Source: Nocardia abscessus (GTDB taxonomy: Bacteria > Actinomycetota > Actinomycetes > Mycobacteriales > Mycobacteriaceae). Taken from it: 64,000 bases of DNA. Position 1 is the stretch's first letter. The number at the start of each line of letters is the position of its first letter. A model generated the notes under the pieces. It was not told where the DNA came from. It saw nothing but the letters and a program-made list of their open reading frames with translations, and made no database searches. The DNA lies in NCBI RefSeq assembly GCF_015477775.1, contig NZ_JADLQO010000002.1, positions 62,001-126,000 of the forward strand, written 5' to 3'. Both the position numbers and the translations under genes were made by a program. Below, piece by piece: positions 42,836-52,255 of this stretch.

Positions 42836-42872
42836 GACCCGCCCCGGACTCGGGCGGAGTCCGGGGCGGGTC
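42836..42872. terminator. Bidirectional hairpin terminator
   Basis: Perfect 16-base arms, 42836-42851 and 42857-42872 (GACCCGCCCCGGACTC and its complement), with a 5-base loop. It lies between the stops of the SGNH lipase and the convergent SPFH protein. Confidence 0.8.
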
Positions 42873-42881
42873 GGCGTGGTG

Positions 42882-44162
42882 TTACTTCGAGAAGTTCTCC
42901 GGCGGCTGCCACGGACGGCCGTGCAGGTCGTCCGGGCGCTGGGCCGGGGGTTGCTGCGGCGGCTGTTGTTGTTCCGGCGGCTGCTGCGCCGGGAAAGCCT
43001 CCTGCGGAGGGATGACCGGCTGGTGCGGCGAAGGCTCGAAACCCTGCGGAGGCGGTGTCGGGGTCAGCCCCTCGACCGGAGTCCGCGCCGTCGCCTCGGC
43101 GGCACGCACGGCCCGCTCGATGGTCGGGTCGGGCGCGGTGTCGAACCAGTCCGCGACATCGGAGTCGTCCTCGGGCTTGACTTCCGCGCCGTCGGAGGCG
43201 GGCGGTTCGTACCGGAACACGCCGTCCTCGCCCTGGCTGCCGAAGCTCTTGGCGAACCCTTCCAGCGCTTTGCCGAAATCGCTGGGCACCAACCACACCT
43301 TGTTGGCATCCCCGCGCGCGACCATCGGCAGTGTCTGCATGTATTGATAGGCAAGCAGTTCCGGCGTCGGCTTGCCGGATTTGATGGCGGCGAAGACCTT
43401 CTCGATGGCCTTGGCCTGGCCCTGCGCCTGCAGATACGAGGCAGCGCGCTCACCCTGCGCCCGCAGAATGCGGCTCTGCCGTTCACCTTCGGCAGCCAGG
43501 ATCGCCGACTGCTTGGCACCCTCGGCGGACAGGATCTGCGCCTGTTTCGAACCCTCGGCCGTCTTGATCGCCGATTCGCGCTGGCCCTCCGCGGTGAGAA
43601 TCATGGCGCGCTTCTCGCGGTCGGCCTTCATCTGCTTCTCCATCGACTCCTGAATCGACGGCGGCGGATCGATGCTCTTCAGCTCGACCCGCGCGACGCG
43701 CAGACCCCAGCGCCCGGTCGCCTCGTCGAGCACACCGCGCAGCTGGCCGTTGATCGCGTCGCGGGAGGTGAGGGTCTGCTCGAGCGTCATGCCGCCGACC
43801 ACGTTGCGCAGCGTGGTGACGGTCAGCTGCTCGACGGCGGCGATGTAGTTGCTGATCTCGTACACCGCCGCCTGCGGGCTGGTCACCTGGAAATACACCA
43901 CGGTGTCGATGTGCAGGGTCAGATTGTCCTCGGTGATCACCGGCTGCGGCGGAAACGACACCACCCGCTCCCGCAGATCCACCTTGGCGCGGACCCGGTC
44001 GGCGAACGGCACCAGGAACGTGAGCTGGCCGGACACGGTACGCGAATACCGGCCCAGCCGCTCGATCACCGCGGCCTCGGCCTGCGGCACCAGAGCGATC
44101 GACTTGAAGACCACCACCACGACCAGCAAGATGAGGACGGCGGCAACGATCAGTACAGCCAT
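42882..44162 (-). CDS. SPFH/Band 7 (stomatin-like) membrane protein
   Basis: A 426-residue protein with one N-terminal helix (VLIVAAVLILLVVVVVF), an SPFH domain (EAAVIERLGRYSRTVSGQL to VELKSIDPP) and a long Ala/Glu coiled coil (AEGQRESAIKTAEGSKQAQI and repeats). Unlike most stomatins it ends in a Pro/Gln-rich tail (about residues 340-426). It starts at an ATG inside the nfeD stop (TGATG), so the two form a coupled pair. NfeD-SPFH pairs order membrane microdomains. The order NfeD-Band 7 matches the slot of Rv1487-Rv1488 in M. tuberculosis as I recall it. Confidence 0.9.
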   Translation of the reverse strand: MAVLIVAAVLILLVVVVVFKSIALVPQAEAAVIERLGRYSRTVSGQLTFLVPFADRVRAKVDLRERVVSFPPQPVITEDNLTLHIDTVVYFQVTSPQAAVYEISNYIAAVEQLTVTTLRNVVGGMTLEQTLTSRDAINGQLRGVLDEATGRWGLRVARVELKSIDPPPSIQESMEKQMKADREKRAMILTAEGQRESAIKTAEGSKQAQILSAEGAKQSAILAAEGERQSRILRAQGERAASYLQAQGQAKAIEKVFAAIKSGKPTPELLAYQYMQTLPMVARGDANKVWLVPSDFGKALEGFAKSFGSQGEDGVFRYEPPASDGAEVKPEDDSDVADWFDTAPDPTIERAVRAAEATARTPVEGLTPTPPPQGFEPSPHQPVIPPQEAFPAQQPPEQQQPPQQPPAQRPDDLHGRPWQPPENFSK

Positions 44163-44593
44163 CAAGGCCCCTTCCAGACGACGGCGGTCGCGCCGTCGAT
44201 CTTCATGACATACACGGTCGTACCCGGTTCATACACTTCGGTCGTGTCCATCGGCCGCGCCGTCCACACCTCCCCGCCCAGCTTCACCTGGCCGGAATGC
44301 GCCGCGACCTGTTCGAGCACCAGAGCGGTCTTCCCCGGCAAGGCGTCCACGTTCGTCGGCGTGGGCGGCGGAGTTCCGAAGCGGCGCCGGATGATCGGGC
44401 GTACACCGAGGAACAACACCGCCGACGTCACCGCGAAGACGATGGCGTCCACCACGGGCGACGTCCCCGCCGCCGCGCTGACACCCGCCGTGCCCAGCGC
44501 CGCGACACCCAGCATCAGCAGGGTGAAGTCGCCGGTGAGCATCTCCGCCGCCGCGAGCAGAATGCCCGCGACCAGCCAAAAAATTGCGGCCAC
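44162..44593 (-). CDS. NfeD-like membrane protein
   Basis: A 143-residue NfeD1b-type protein: three or four hydrophobic helices (FWLVAGILLAAAEM, LLMLGVAALG, VFAVTSAVLFLGVRPIIRRR) followed by an OB-fold domain (GKTALVLEQVAAHSGQVKLGGEVWTARP). It acts with the adjacent SPFH protein, with which it overlaps. The start is probably a GTG at 44593. Partner of the Band 7 protein in membrane organisation; a direct enzymatic role is not expected because the protease domain of long NfeD is absent. Confidence 0.88.
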   Translation of the reverse strand: MAAIFWLVAGILLAAAEMLTGDFTLLMLGVAALGTAGVSAAAGTSPVVDAIVFAVTSAVLFLGVRPIIRRRFGTPPPTPTNVDALPGKTALVLEQVAAHSGQVKLGGEVWTARPMDTTEVYEPGTTVYVMKIDGATAVVWKGP

Positions 44594-44723
44594 ACGACCA
44601 CTGTAGTGCTCCGATCATGATCTGGGGCGCGACCTTCGCGAGTACTCCGGATGAATTCCGGGCGCGGACGCGCGGTGACCCGGGTGCGCCGAAAGCCGCA
44701 GCGGCGGTGCTAGCTTCAGGCAG

Positions 44724-45548
44724 GTGAGCGGGCGTGACAGGTATGACGACATCTTCTCCGGACATCCTCGATCGAAGAGCAGGACGGTGCCGACGGTCAC
44801 CGCGGAACGCGATCTGGTCGTCGAGGACGCCGCCACCGGATTCTGCGGCGCGGTGGTCGGATTCGATCGCAGCTACGACGGCGAGTTCGTGAAATTGGAG
44901 GACGCCCGCGGCACGGTGCGCCTGTTCGCGCTGCGCGAGGCCGCGTTCCTCATCGACGGTGAGCCGGTGACCCTGGTGCGACCGTCGGCCGCCCCGCCGA
45001 AGACGCCGCACCGGTCCGCCTCCGGCTCCACCAGGGTCGAGGGGCTGCGCGCCCGGGTCGCCCGCGGCAGCCGGATCTGGGTGGAGGGCGTCCACGACGC
45101 CGCCTTGGTCGAACGGGTGTGGGGCCACGATCTGCGGGTCGAGGGCGTGGTGGTGGAGCAGCTCGAAGGTCTGGACAACCTGGCCGCACGGCTCAGCGAA
45201 TTCGAGCCGGGCCCGGGCAGACGGGTCGGCGTGCTGGTCGACCATCTGGTGACCGGATCCAAGGAGACCCAACTGACCACCGGACTCGGGCCGCACGTCC
45301 TGGTCACCGGGCACCCCTTCGTCGATGTGTGGCAGGCAGTGCGCCCGGCGACGGTCGGCATCGCGCAGTGGCCGCAGGTGCCGCGCGAGGAGGACTGGAA
45401 GACCGGCGTCTGCACACGCCTGCGCTGGGGTACGCCGCAGGACGGCTGGCGGCGGGTGTACGGCGCGGTGACCTCCTTCCGCGATCTGGAGGCACCCCTC
45501 ATCGGCGCCGTCGAGCGCCTGATCGATTTCGTCACCGAACCGGACTAG
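44724..45548 (+). CDS. DUF3097 family protein
   Basis: A 274-residue actinobacterial protein of the DUF3097 family. Features are the RYDDIFSG start, a central Gly/Arg-rich segment (GSTRVEGLRARVARGSRIWVEGVHDAALVERVWG) that looks like a Toprim-type core with the acidic EGVHDA motif, and DHLVTGSKETQ. It begins at a GTG. Function is unknown; Toprim-like proteins act on nucleic acids. It is on the strand opposite hemH, between the NfeD pair and the protease genes, near the slot of Rv1486c in mycobacteria. Confidence 0.82.
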   Translation: MSGRDRYDDIFSGHPRSKSRTVPTVTAERDLVVEDAATGFCGAVVGFDRSYDGEFVKLEDARGTVRLFALREAAFLIDGEPVTLVRPSAAPPKTPHRSASGSTRVEGLRARVARGSRIWVEGVHDAALVERVWGHDLRVEGVVVEQLEGLDNLAARLSEFEPGPGRRVGVLVDHLVTGSKETQLTTGLGPHVLVTGHPFVDVWQAVRPATVGIAQWPQVPREEDWKTGVCTRLRWGTPQDGWRRVYGAVTSFRDLEAPLIGAVERLIDFVTEPD

Positions 45549-45698
45549 GCGTACCTCCGCCTCCGCTGCGGCGGCGGCGGTCAGATGCCGGACGGTGTCC
45601 GCGCGAACCCGGTGGTCGCCGGGAGCGCGGCGCCCGCGGTTCCCGCGCTGCTCACGAATGCCCCTGCGCATGGATGCCCACCGGTAGCGCCCACCCTT

Positions 45699-45704
45699 TA
45701 TGCT
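45699..45704 (+). promoter_or_regulatory. Likely leaderless -10 element (TATGCT)
   Basis: TATGCT fits TANNNT and ends eight bases before the ATG at 45713, with no ribosome site, so the transcript is probably leaderless. No convincing -35 is seen. Confidence 0.35.
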
Positions 45705-45712
45705 CGATAATT

Positions 45713-46528
45713 ATGTGCTCTCCAAGCGCGACACTCACGGTGTGGGCGAGCTCCTGGCTGGCCGGCCGCAGTGCGCCCGACGACGTTTTGGCCGCCTTGC
45801 ACGCCTGGGCGCCGAAGCACACGATCGCGGCGGGTGACCCGTTCACCGGCGGCCGCACCGACCTACCTTGGTCCGCGCACGGCAATCTGCCGGGCAGCGG
45901 AGTCATGGCACTGTTGAAAGTGATTCGCGAAACGATGGCCCAGCCCGGTTCGCAACTTCGGTTGGTGCTCCCCGTCCCCGGAGACGTGCGCGGAGTCCCC
46001 ACGGGCACGGCGTTCGCCGCCGACGCGATCGAGGCCGAGGAAGGCATCCTGATCGGCGTACCGGGCACCGACGGCACCGGCCTCATCCCGCAGTGGGCCG
46101 ACGACGACACCCTGCAGTGGACCGTCTACAGCACGCCCATCCCCGGGGCGCCGGGCCCCGACATGTCGCTCGGCGAGGCCGAATACGCGATGCGCGAAGC
46201 GGTCCGCGATGCCGCCGACGCGCTGATGAAGCTGCACACCACCACGCTGGGCGCGGCCGACTCCGATCCGCGCGAACTCATCGAAGCCGAGCTCGCCGAC
46301 TACTCGCGGCACGACTATCCCGAGTCGATTCCGTTGCGCGCCAGGCGCATTCTCGATACCGCCGATCACGTGGCGGCCATCCTCACGGTGGCGCAGCGGG
46401 AGCCCGCGTCGGCGCCCACCTCCGCCACCGCGATCGGAGCGCAGGAATCGCTGCTGCGCCCGCTGTGGGACGCGATCCGTGCCGCTCGTCTGGTCGCCGT
46501 ACACGCTTCGGCCCACGGAAGCCGCTGA
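45713..46528 (+). CDS. Conserved protein of unknown function
   Basis: A 271-residue soluble protein. The N-terminal part (TLTVWASSWLAGRSAPDDVLAALHAWAPKHTI) and the middle (LRLVLPVPGDVRGVPTGTAFAADAIEAEEGILIG) are well ordered; the end is helical and acidic. It shows no catalytic motif I can name. A start at 45674 is in frame but has no ribosome site; the ATG at 45713 follows a -10 and is preferred. It lies between DUF3097 and the secreted protease on the same strand. Likely conserved in mycolata; I cannot name a function. Confidence 0.72.
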   Translation: MCSPSATLTVWASSWLAGRSAPDDVLAALHAWAPKHTIAAGDPFTGGRTDLPWSAHGNLPGSGVMALLKVIRETMAQPGSQLRLVLPVPGDVRGVPTGTAFAADAIEAEEGILIGVPGTDGTGLIPQWADDDTLQWTVYSTPIPGAPGPDMSLGEAEYAMREAVRDAADALMKLHTTTLGAADSDPRELIEAELADYSRHDYPESIPLRARRILDTADHVAAILTVAQREPASAPTSATAIGAQESLLRPLWDAIRAARLVAVHASAHGSR

Positions 46529-46550
46529 CCGGGAACGCGGGCGGTGTGAC

Positions 46551-47297
46551 ATGCGCATTCTCCGTCGTGGCCGCACAGCCGCCCTCGCCGTGCTCATCGG
46601 TCTCGGCCTGCACGCCCCCGCTTCGGCGATCGTGGGCGGCGCCGACGCGACGACCGCGGAGTATCCGTGGCTCGCGGCCGTCGGCACGCCGTTGTTCCTC
46701 AACCGCGCCTCCGGCCAGTTCTGCGGCGGCGCGCTCATCGCGCCGGACCAGGTGATCACCGCGGCGCACTGCGTGGCCCTGACGCCGCCGCTGGCGCAGA
46801 CGCTCACCGTCACCTTCGGCCGCGACGACCTGCGCGGGCACGACGGGAACACCGTGCAGGTCAGGGACATTCGCATTCATCCCGGCTTTCGGGTGAGCGG
46901 TCTGGACACGACCGCCGTCTATCGGAACGACGTGGCGATCCTGACCCTCGACCAGCCACAGCCCGGTCCGACCGTCGACATCGCGGCGCCCGGGCCGGGC
47001 GCCGGAACCATCCTGGGCTGGGGAGCGACCTCGGAAACCGGCGAAGGCAACGCCCGCCTGCACGCGGCGAGCGTCCCTCTGGTCAACGACGCTGAGTGCG
47101 CCGCCGCCTATGGCTCCGCCTTCGACCCCTACACCATGCTCTGCGCCGGTAGCCCGACCGCAGGCGCCACCCAATACGACAGCGGCGGACCGCTTCTCGT
47201 CGACGGTCGGCTCACCGGCCTCATCTCCTGGGGCGAGGGCACGGCCCGCCCCGGCTTCCCTGATGTCTACACCCGCCTCACCGGCATCGAGTTCTGA
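46551..47297 (+). CDS. Secreted chymotrypsin-family (S1) serine protease
   Basis: A 248-residue protease with His73 (TAAHC), Asp127 (NDVAILTL) and Ser211 (DSGGPL). The signal peptide ends ASA at residue 26 and is followed directly by Ile27-Val-Gly-Gly, the mature N-terminus of active S1 proteases, so no propeptide is seen and signal cleavage alone may activate it. The pocket base residue (chymotrypsin 189) is Gly, not Asp, arguing against trypsin specificity. Residue 193, normally Gly in the oxyanion hole, is Tyr, and the 191-220 disulfide is missing, while two others (58-74, 183-198) remain. No ribosome site is clear. Confidence 0.9.
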   Translation: MRILRRGRTAALAVLIGLGLHAPASAIVGGADATTAEYPWLAAVGTPLFLNRASGQFCGGALIAPDQVITAAHCVALTPPLAQTLTVTFGRDDLRGHDGNTVQVRDIRIHPGFRVSGLDTTAVYRNDVAILTLDQPQPGPTVDIAAPGPGAGTILGWGATSETGEGNARLHAASVPLVNDAECAAAYGSAFDPYTMLCAGSPTAGATQYDSGGPLLVDGRLTGLISWGEGTARPGFPDVYTRLTGIEF

Positions 47298-47315
47298 GGT
47301 TCCGGCGGGTGGCGA

Positions 47316-47771
47316 TCACTGCTGCGGCGTGTGCGGCGTGTGCGGCGGCTGATACGGCTGCTGCGGCTGATAGGGCTGCTGCTGTGGGTACTGTTGGTAC
47401 TGCTGCTGCTGGTAGGGCTGCTGGTACTGCGGAGGTGCCGGGTACTGCGGTTGCCCCGCCTGCTGCGGCGGATACGGTTGCGGGTACTGCTGCGCCTGCG
47501 GGAACTGCTGCTGCTGGTACTGCTGTTGCGGATACTGCTGCTGGGACTGGTTCGAATTCCCTCGCTTACGCAGCCAGATCACGAGTCCGATGACTACGGC
47601 GACAACCCCGATGCACAACAGCAAGCCGCCGATCGAGAACCCGCCGCGGCCACTGCTGCGGCCGCGGCGCCTGGCCTCGGTGGCGTCGAGGGCCACGGTC
47701 CACACCTGCGCATCGGACCAGGCGTGCGGATCGAGCAGTGCGGCGTTGGTCAGAACGTCGGCATAGGTCAT
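47316..47771 (-). CDS. Single-pass membrane protein with Gln/Pro/Tyr-rich tail
   Basis: A 151-residue protein: a short N-terminal segment, one helix (IGGLLLCIGVVAVVIGLVIWL, residues 47-67) and a low-complexity tail of Gln, Pro and Tyr (about residues 73-151) that repeats motifs such as QYPQQQ and YQPQQPY. The basic RKRG after the helix suggests the tail is cytoplasmic. Such prion-like tails are seen in many actinobacterial membrane proteins and may drive phase separation or binding. No family function is known. Its stop lies 18 bases from the convergent protease gene. Confidence 0.72.
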   Translation of the reverse strand: MTYADVLTNAALLDPHAWSDAQVWTVALDATEARRRGRSSGRGGFSIGGLLLCIGVVAVVIGLVIWLRKRGNSNQSQQQYPQQQYQQQQFPQAQQYPQPYPPQQAGQPQYPAPPQYQQPYQQQQYQQYPQQQPYQPQQPYQPPHTPHTPQQ

Positions 47772-47838
47772 CGAGAGTTACCCCCCAGAAAGTCGGATTC
47801 GGCGATAGGTCGCAGGCGATGCTATCCCCTGACCCGCC

Positions 47839-48912
47839 TCAGTTCCCAGCAGTGGGACGGCGCGGAGCGGCGCAGCAGCTGACGGCACACGGTACGCCGT
47901 CGCGTGTGCAGCCGTAGCCCGCGACCTCGCCGAGCCGACGGGGTTCGATGCCGCGCACCTGCTCGCAGACCAGTTCGACGACCAGCTTCGCGAAGCGCGG
48001 GTCGGTTCCCGGTGTCGCGGCCCGGGCGAAGCCCATACCGAGTTCGGCGGCTTTCTGCGCGGCCTCGTTGTCCAGATCCCAGATGACTTCGAGATGATCG
48101 GAGACGAAACCCACCGGACAAACGATTACGGCCTCGACCCTTTTGGCGGCGAGGTCGTCCAAGTGGTCGACGATGTCCGGTTCCAGCCACGGCACCTGCG
48201 GCGGACCGGAACGAGACTGCCAGACGACGTCGTAGTCGGTGAAACCCGTTGCCGCGGCACACAATCGGGCCGCATCGGCGACCTGTCGGCTGTAGAGCCG
48301 ACCACCGTCGGCGGGCGGACCGGCGGCGGCATCGGCCGACACCGGAATGGAGTGCGCGGTGAACACCAGTCGCGCCTCGGCGCGCTGCTCGACCGCGAGC
48401 CGATCGCGCGCCGCGCGGATGGCGTCGGCGAACGCCTCGATCAGCAGCGGGTGGTCGAAGTACTGGCGCAGCTTCAGCAGTTCCGGCGCGCCCGCACCGG
48501 AAGCCGCACGCGCCCTCGCGATGTCCTCGTGGTACTGCAGGCAGCCGGAGTAGCCGCCCCACGCCGAGGTCGGGAAGACCAGTGCGGAGCCGACACCGTC
48601 GGCGGTCATCCGCGCGACGGTGTCCTCCACCATGGGATGCCAGTTCCGGTTACCGAAATAGACCGGCAAATCCAGGCCCGCGGCGGTCAATTCCGCCTCC
48701 ACCGCGGCGATGATGTCGCGATTGAGCGCGTTGATCGGCGAGACACCGCCGAAGTGCAGGTAGTGCTCGGCGACCGCTTCGAGACGCTCGCGCGGCACAC
48801 CCCTGCCCCGGGTGACGTTCTCCAGGAACGGCATCACGTCTTCGGGACGCTCCGGACCGCCGAAGGACAGCAGCAGCAGCGCGTCGGCGGTACGAACCAC
48901 GGTGTCTCCCAT
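47839..48912 (-). CDS. hemH: Ferrochelatase (coproporphyrin type)
   Basis: A 357-residue ferrochelatase. Conserved segments are [22 protein letters not shown] at the start, FTAHSIP with the catalytic His, and the acidic [18 protein letters not shown]. The C-terminal Cys group ([13 protein letters not shown]) probably binds a [2Fe-2S] cluster, as in other actinobacterial enzymes. In this phylum the enzyme inserts iron into coproporphyrin III (also named CpfC). It is the last gene of the mabA-inhA-hemH operon, nine bases after inhA, the same order as in mycobacteria. Confidence 0.94.
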   Translation of the reverse strand: MGDTVVRTADALLLLSFGGPERPEDVMPFLENVTRGRGVPRERLEAVAEHYLHFGGVSPINALNRDIIAAVEAELTAAGLDLPVYFGNRNWHPMVEDTVARMTADGVGSALVFPTSAWGGYSGCLQYHEDIARARAASGAGAPELLKLRQYFDHPLLIEAFADAIRAARDRLAVEQRAEARLVFTAHSIPVSADAAAGPPADGGRLYSRQVADAARLCAAATGFTDYDVVWQSRSGPPQVPWLEPDIVDHLDDLAAKRVEAVIVCPVGFVSDHLEVIWDLDNEAAQKAAELGMGFARAATPGTDPRFAKLVVELVCEQVRGIEPRRLGEVAGYGCTRDGVPCAVSCCAAPRRPTAGN

Positions 48913-48921
48913 CGAATCCGC

Positions 48922-49758
48922 TCAGTTGATCGCCATGTCCTCCGGGAACCAGGTGTTGTGGCTGGCTCCGCCGTCGACGTAGATGATCGAGCCGGTGGTG
49001 CCCGGCAGCCAGTCCGACAGCAGCGCCACGATCGACTTCGCCACCACGGTGGGGTCGTCGACGTCCCAGCCGATCGGCGAGGCGCCGTCCCAGTAGGTGT
49101 TGAGCTGGTTGAGCTTGGCCGCGTCGTCGGTCGCGGTGCCCGCGATCGCCTTGGCCGCCAGCGTCTTGATCGGACCGGCGGCGATGAGGTTGGAGCGGAC
49201 CTTCTTGGCCGCGCCCACCTCCCGCGCGACGTACCGGTTCACCGACTCCAGGGCCGCCTTGGCCACGCCCATCCAGTTGTAGTACGGCATCGCGGTGCGC
49301 GGATCGAAGTCCATGCCGACGATCGAGCCGCCCTCGTTCATCACCGGCAGCACCGCGCGCGACAGCGAAGCGTAGCTCCACGCCGAGATCTCGAACGCCT
49401 TGGCGGCGTCCGGACCCGGGCCGTCCAGGAACGGCCGAGCCTCCGGACCCATCAGGGTGCGGGGCGCGAAGGCGATCGAGTGCAGCACTCCGTCGATCCC
49501 CTGCGGAGCCAGTTCCCGCAGCTTGTCGGCCAGGCCGGCGAGATCCTCTTCGCTGGTGACATCGAGCCCGATGGCCGGCGGCACCTCCTGGGGCAGGCGC
49601 TTGGCGATCCGGTCGATCAGCCGCAGCCGCTCCGGGATGCCGGTGATGATCACCTTCGCGCCCTGCTCCTGCGCGACGGCCGCCGCGTGGAACGCGATCG
49701 ACGAATCGGTGATGATGCCCGTGACCAGGATGGTCTTGCCTTCGAGCAGTCCGCCCAT
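48922..49758 (-). CDS. inhA: NADH-dependent enoyl-ACP reductase of FAS-II
   Basis: A 278-residue SDR-type enoyl reductase that completes each mycolate chain-elongation cycle and is the isoniazid and ethionamide target. Near the start is [11 protein letters not shown]; the NADH pocket residue Ser94 is in LHSIAFAP; Tyr160 and Lys167 form the YNWMGVAK active site; [11 protein letters not shown] is the end. It matches M. tuberculosis InhA closely. AGGAG lies 11 bases before the ATG. It follows mabA by 79 bases in the same operon. Resistance positions (Ser94, Ile21) carry the wild-type residues. Confidence 0.96.
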   Translation of the reverse strand: MGGLLEGKTILVTGIITDSSIAFHAAAVAQEQGAKVIITGIPERLRLIDRIAKRLPQEVPPAIGLDVTSEEDLAGLADKLRELAPQGIDGVLHSIAFAPRTLMGPEARPFLDGPGPDAAKAFEISAWSYASLSRAVLPVMNEGGSIVGMDFDPRTAMPYYNWMGVAKAALESVNRYVAREVGAAKKVRSNLIAAGPIKTLAAKAIAGTATDDAAKLNQLNTYWDGASPIGWDVDDPTVVAKSIVALLSDWLPGTTGSIIYVDGGASHNTWFPEDMAIN

Positions 49759-49837
49759 GAGTTCTCGGTTCTCCTGAATTCGAATGTGGGGTTGGCTGCG
49801 GGCGGGCGTGACCGCCCGCGCTACGCGTTCGGGGTGG

Positions 49838-50557
<720 letters not shown>

Positions 50558-50571
50558 CTAAACCTACCTGG

Positions 50572-50622
50572 TCGAGGTGATCACAGATGAGCGGGCTCGA
50601 TGCTCGAGGTGATGACACATGA
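50572..50622. repeat. Direct repeat upstream of mabA
   Basis: Two 19-base copies, 50572-50590 and 50604-50622, share TCGAGGTGAT and an ACA-N-ATGA tail, with two mismatches and a 32-base period. They lie 18-68 bases before the mabA start, where an operator would be expected. In mycobacteria this promoter is bound by MabR; whether this is its site is unknown. Confidence 0.45.
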
Positions 50623-50766
50623 TCCGGCGTCGCTGCTCGAGCGATATCACCCAGTCGATCCGCCGACGCACCGGGGATCATCACCAGGCGACGGTCGTAG
50701 CCACGATCCGATCACGCGATGCCGTCTGCGCGTCGCCTCGAATTCCGGGACGGCGAGCGAACGAAA

Positions 50767-50808
50767 ATCGGGCCGCATGCGTGCAGAATGTCACGCACAC
50801 GGCCCGAT
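50767..50808 (-). terminator. Intrinsic terminator of the I36 gene
   Basis: ATCGGGCCG at 50767-50775 pairs with CGGCCCGAT at 50800-50808, and a second stem (TGCGTG/CACGCA) pairs within. On the minus strand it is followed by TTTT, and it sits 24 bases after the stop of the I36 gene. Confidence 0.8.
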
Positions 50809-50831
50809 CGTGAGTTCGGTCGATCACCGAA

Positions 50832-51176
50832 TCAGCACTGCCTGCACCAATGGACCGAGTAAGCGTCGAATCCGAGGTCCGAATACGACGTGGCGCTGCT
50901 CGTGTGACGACCGTTGCAGTCCGAGCTCTCCCAGAAGGTCAGCGACTGACCACTCCTGTTCACCACCGAACGAGCGGCTCCTCCCTCCGGATAGGCCACG
51001 ACACACGAAGTCGCGTTGACCACCGGACGCCACTCGAGCATCTTGCCGGTGTAGTTCGCTCCCGTCCACATACAGACGCTCCCGTTCGGGCATGACGGCG
51101 CGGCGGCCGCTTCCGGTGCCCCGACGAGAAACATCGCAGTGAAAATGGCTGCTGCGAACGCGATTATAGTACGCAT
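50832..51176 (-). CDS. Small secreted protein, peptidase inhibitor family I36-like
   Basis: A 114-residue protein with a signal peptide (core FAAAIFTAMFLVG, cleavage near AAAAPS). The mature part has five or six Cys (CPNGSVCMW, TSCVVAY, SSDCNG, HWCRQC) and the aromatic-rich GANYTGKMLEW segment of the I36/beta-gamma-crystallin-like fold seen in Streptomyces metalloprotease inhibitors. It may inhibit a secreted protease or act as a small Cys-rich effector. GGGAGGGAG precedes the ATG. It has its own promoter and terminator and is placed between the VWA gene and mabA. Confidence 0.78.
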   Translation of the reverse strand: MRTIIAFAAAIFTAMFLVGAPEAAAAPSCPNGSVCMWTGANYTGKMLEWRPVVNATSCVVAYPEGGAARSVVNRSGQSLTFWESSDCNGRHTSSATSYSDLGFDAYSVHWCRQC

Positions 51177-51205
51177 CGATACTCCCTCCCTGACGATACA
51201 GGCCG

Positions 51206-51234
51206 AGCGTACCGGGACTCCCCTTGGCGGACAA
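51206..51234 (-). promoter_or_regulatory. Sigma-A-type promoter of the I36 gene
   Basis: On the minus strand TTGTCC (51234-51229), a 17-base spacer and TACGCT (51211-51206) form a good vegetative promoter. The leader to the ATG at 51176 would be about 25 bases and holds the ribosome site. Confidence 0.6.
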
Positions 51235-51253
51235 CGTCTTTCCGCCGCTTCGA

Positions 51254-52255
51254 CTACGGCAGCCGTTGCCGATAGAGCAGACCTGTGACGATTCCCGTCG
51301 CGACGAGCAGCAGGCCGAGCAACAGCCACGGTCGGCTCGCGTCACCCCGGGTCAGCTCGAATCCGATCTGTTCCTCGAGCGTGTTGTACACCTTCGTCAA
51401 CTCGTCGAAGGAAGCCGCCGTGTAGAACTCTCCGCCACTCAGACGCGCGATTTCCCGCATCGCGTCGTCATCGACCTTGACTTCCACACGATCGCGCGTC
51501 CCGTCCTCGCGCGGAATCTCGACGACGCCCCAGGCAGTGCCGAAGGAAATGGTCGAGATCGGAATATTCTTGGTCTTCGCCAGCCGGGCCGCGACGTACT
51601 CGTGCCGAGGATTGTCGTAGTCCTTGAAATCCGGAACGGTCTGTTTACCGTCCGACATGAGCACGATCCGGGCAGGCGGGGGCTCCTGGCCGCCGCCGAG
51701 TACCGAAGCGAGAGTCTGTATCGCCTGCAGCGCGGTGTGGATCCCTTCGCCGGTGGCCGTGCGCTCGGCAAGCCGGACATTGTCGATCGCGGCTTTGACC
51801 GATTCGTGGTTGGTCGTGGGCGAGACCATCACCGAAGCGGTGCCGGCGAAGGTGACGAAACCGATGTTCACGCCCTCGGGCAGCCCGTCGACGAAGTCCT
51901 TGCCCGCCTGTTTGGCGACCTGGATGCGGCTCGGGGCCACGTCGGTCGCCTCCATCGACAGCGACACGTCCATCACCAGCATGACGGTCGCCCGATTGCG
52001 CGGCACCTTCTTGACCGCGGTGGGCCCCGCGGCGGCGACGGTGAGGAACACCAGTCCGACCAGCAGCAGCGCGACGGCCACGTGGCGGAACGGGCTCGGC
52101 CGCGAGGGAGCGACCTTCTCCAGCAGCTCCATGTTGGTGAACTTCAACATGTGCTTGCGCCGGTTGCGCTGCACCAGGACGTAGCCGAGCGCGATCAGCG
52201 CGATGACGGCGAGGAATCCGAGCCAGATCTGTGCGGTGAAATGCGAAATACTCAC
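51254..52255 (-). CDS. VWA-domain membrane protein (BatA-like)
   Basis: A 333-residue protein with N-terminal helices (LGFLAVIALIALGYVLV and VAVALLLVGLVFLTVAAA), a von Willebrand A domain with the metal site MDVSLSMEA (MIDAS DxSxS), and a C-terminal helix (LLLGLLLVATGIVTGLLY). MoxR-DUF58-VWA groups are thought to mature or activate partner complexes. It starts at a GTG overlapping the DUF58 stop. It matches the place of Rv1481 in mycobacteria. Confidence 0.9.
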   Translation of the reverse strand: MSISHFTAQIWLGFLAVIALIALGYVLVQRNRRKHMLKFTNMELLEKVAPSRPSPFRHVAVALLLVGLVFLTVAAAGPTAVKKVPRNRATVMLVMDVSLSMEATDVAPSRIQVAKQAGKDFVDGLPEGVNIGFVTFAGTASVMVSPTTNHESVKAAIDNVRLAERTATGEGIHTALQAIQTLASVLGGGQEPPPARIVLMSDGKQTVPDFKDYDNPRHEYVAARLAKTKNIPISTISFGTAWGVVEIPREDGTRDRVEVKVDDDAMREIARLSGGEFYTAASFDELTKVYNTLEEQIGFELTRGDASRPWLLLGLLLVATGIVTGLLYRQRLP

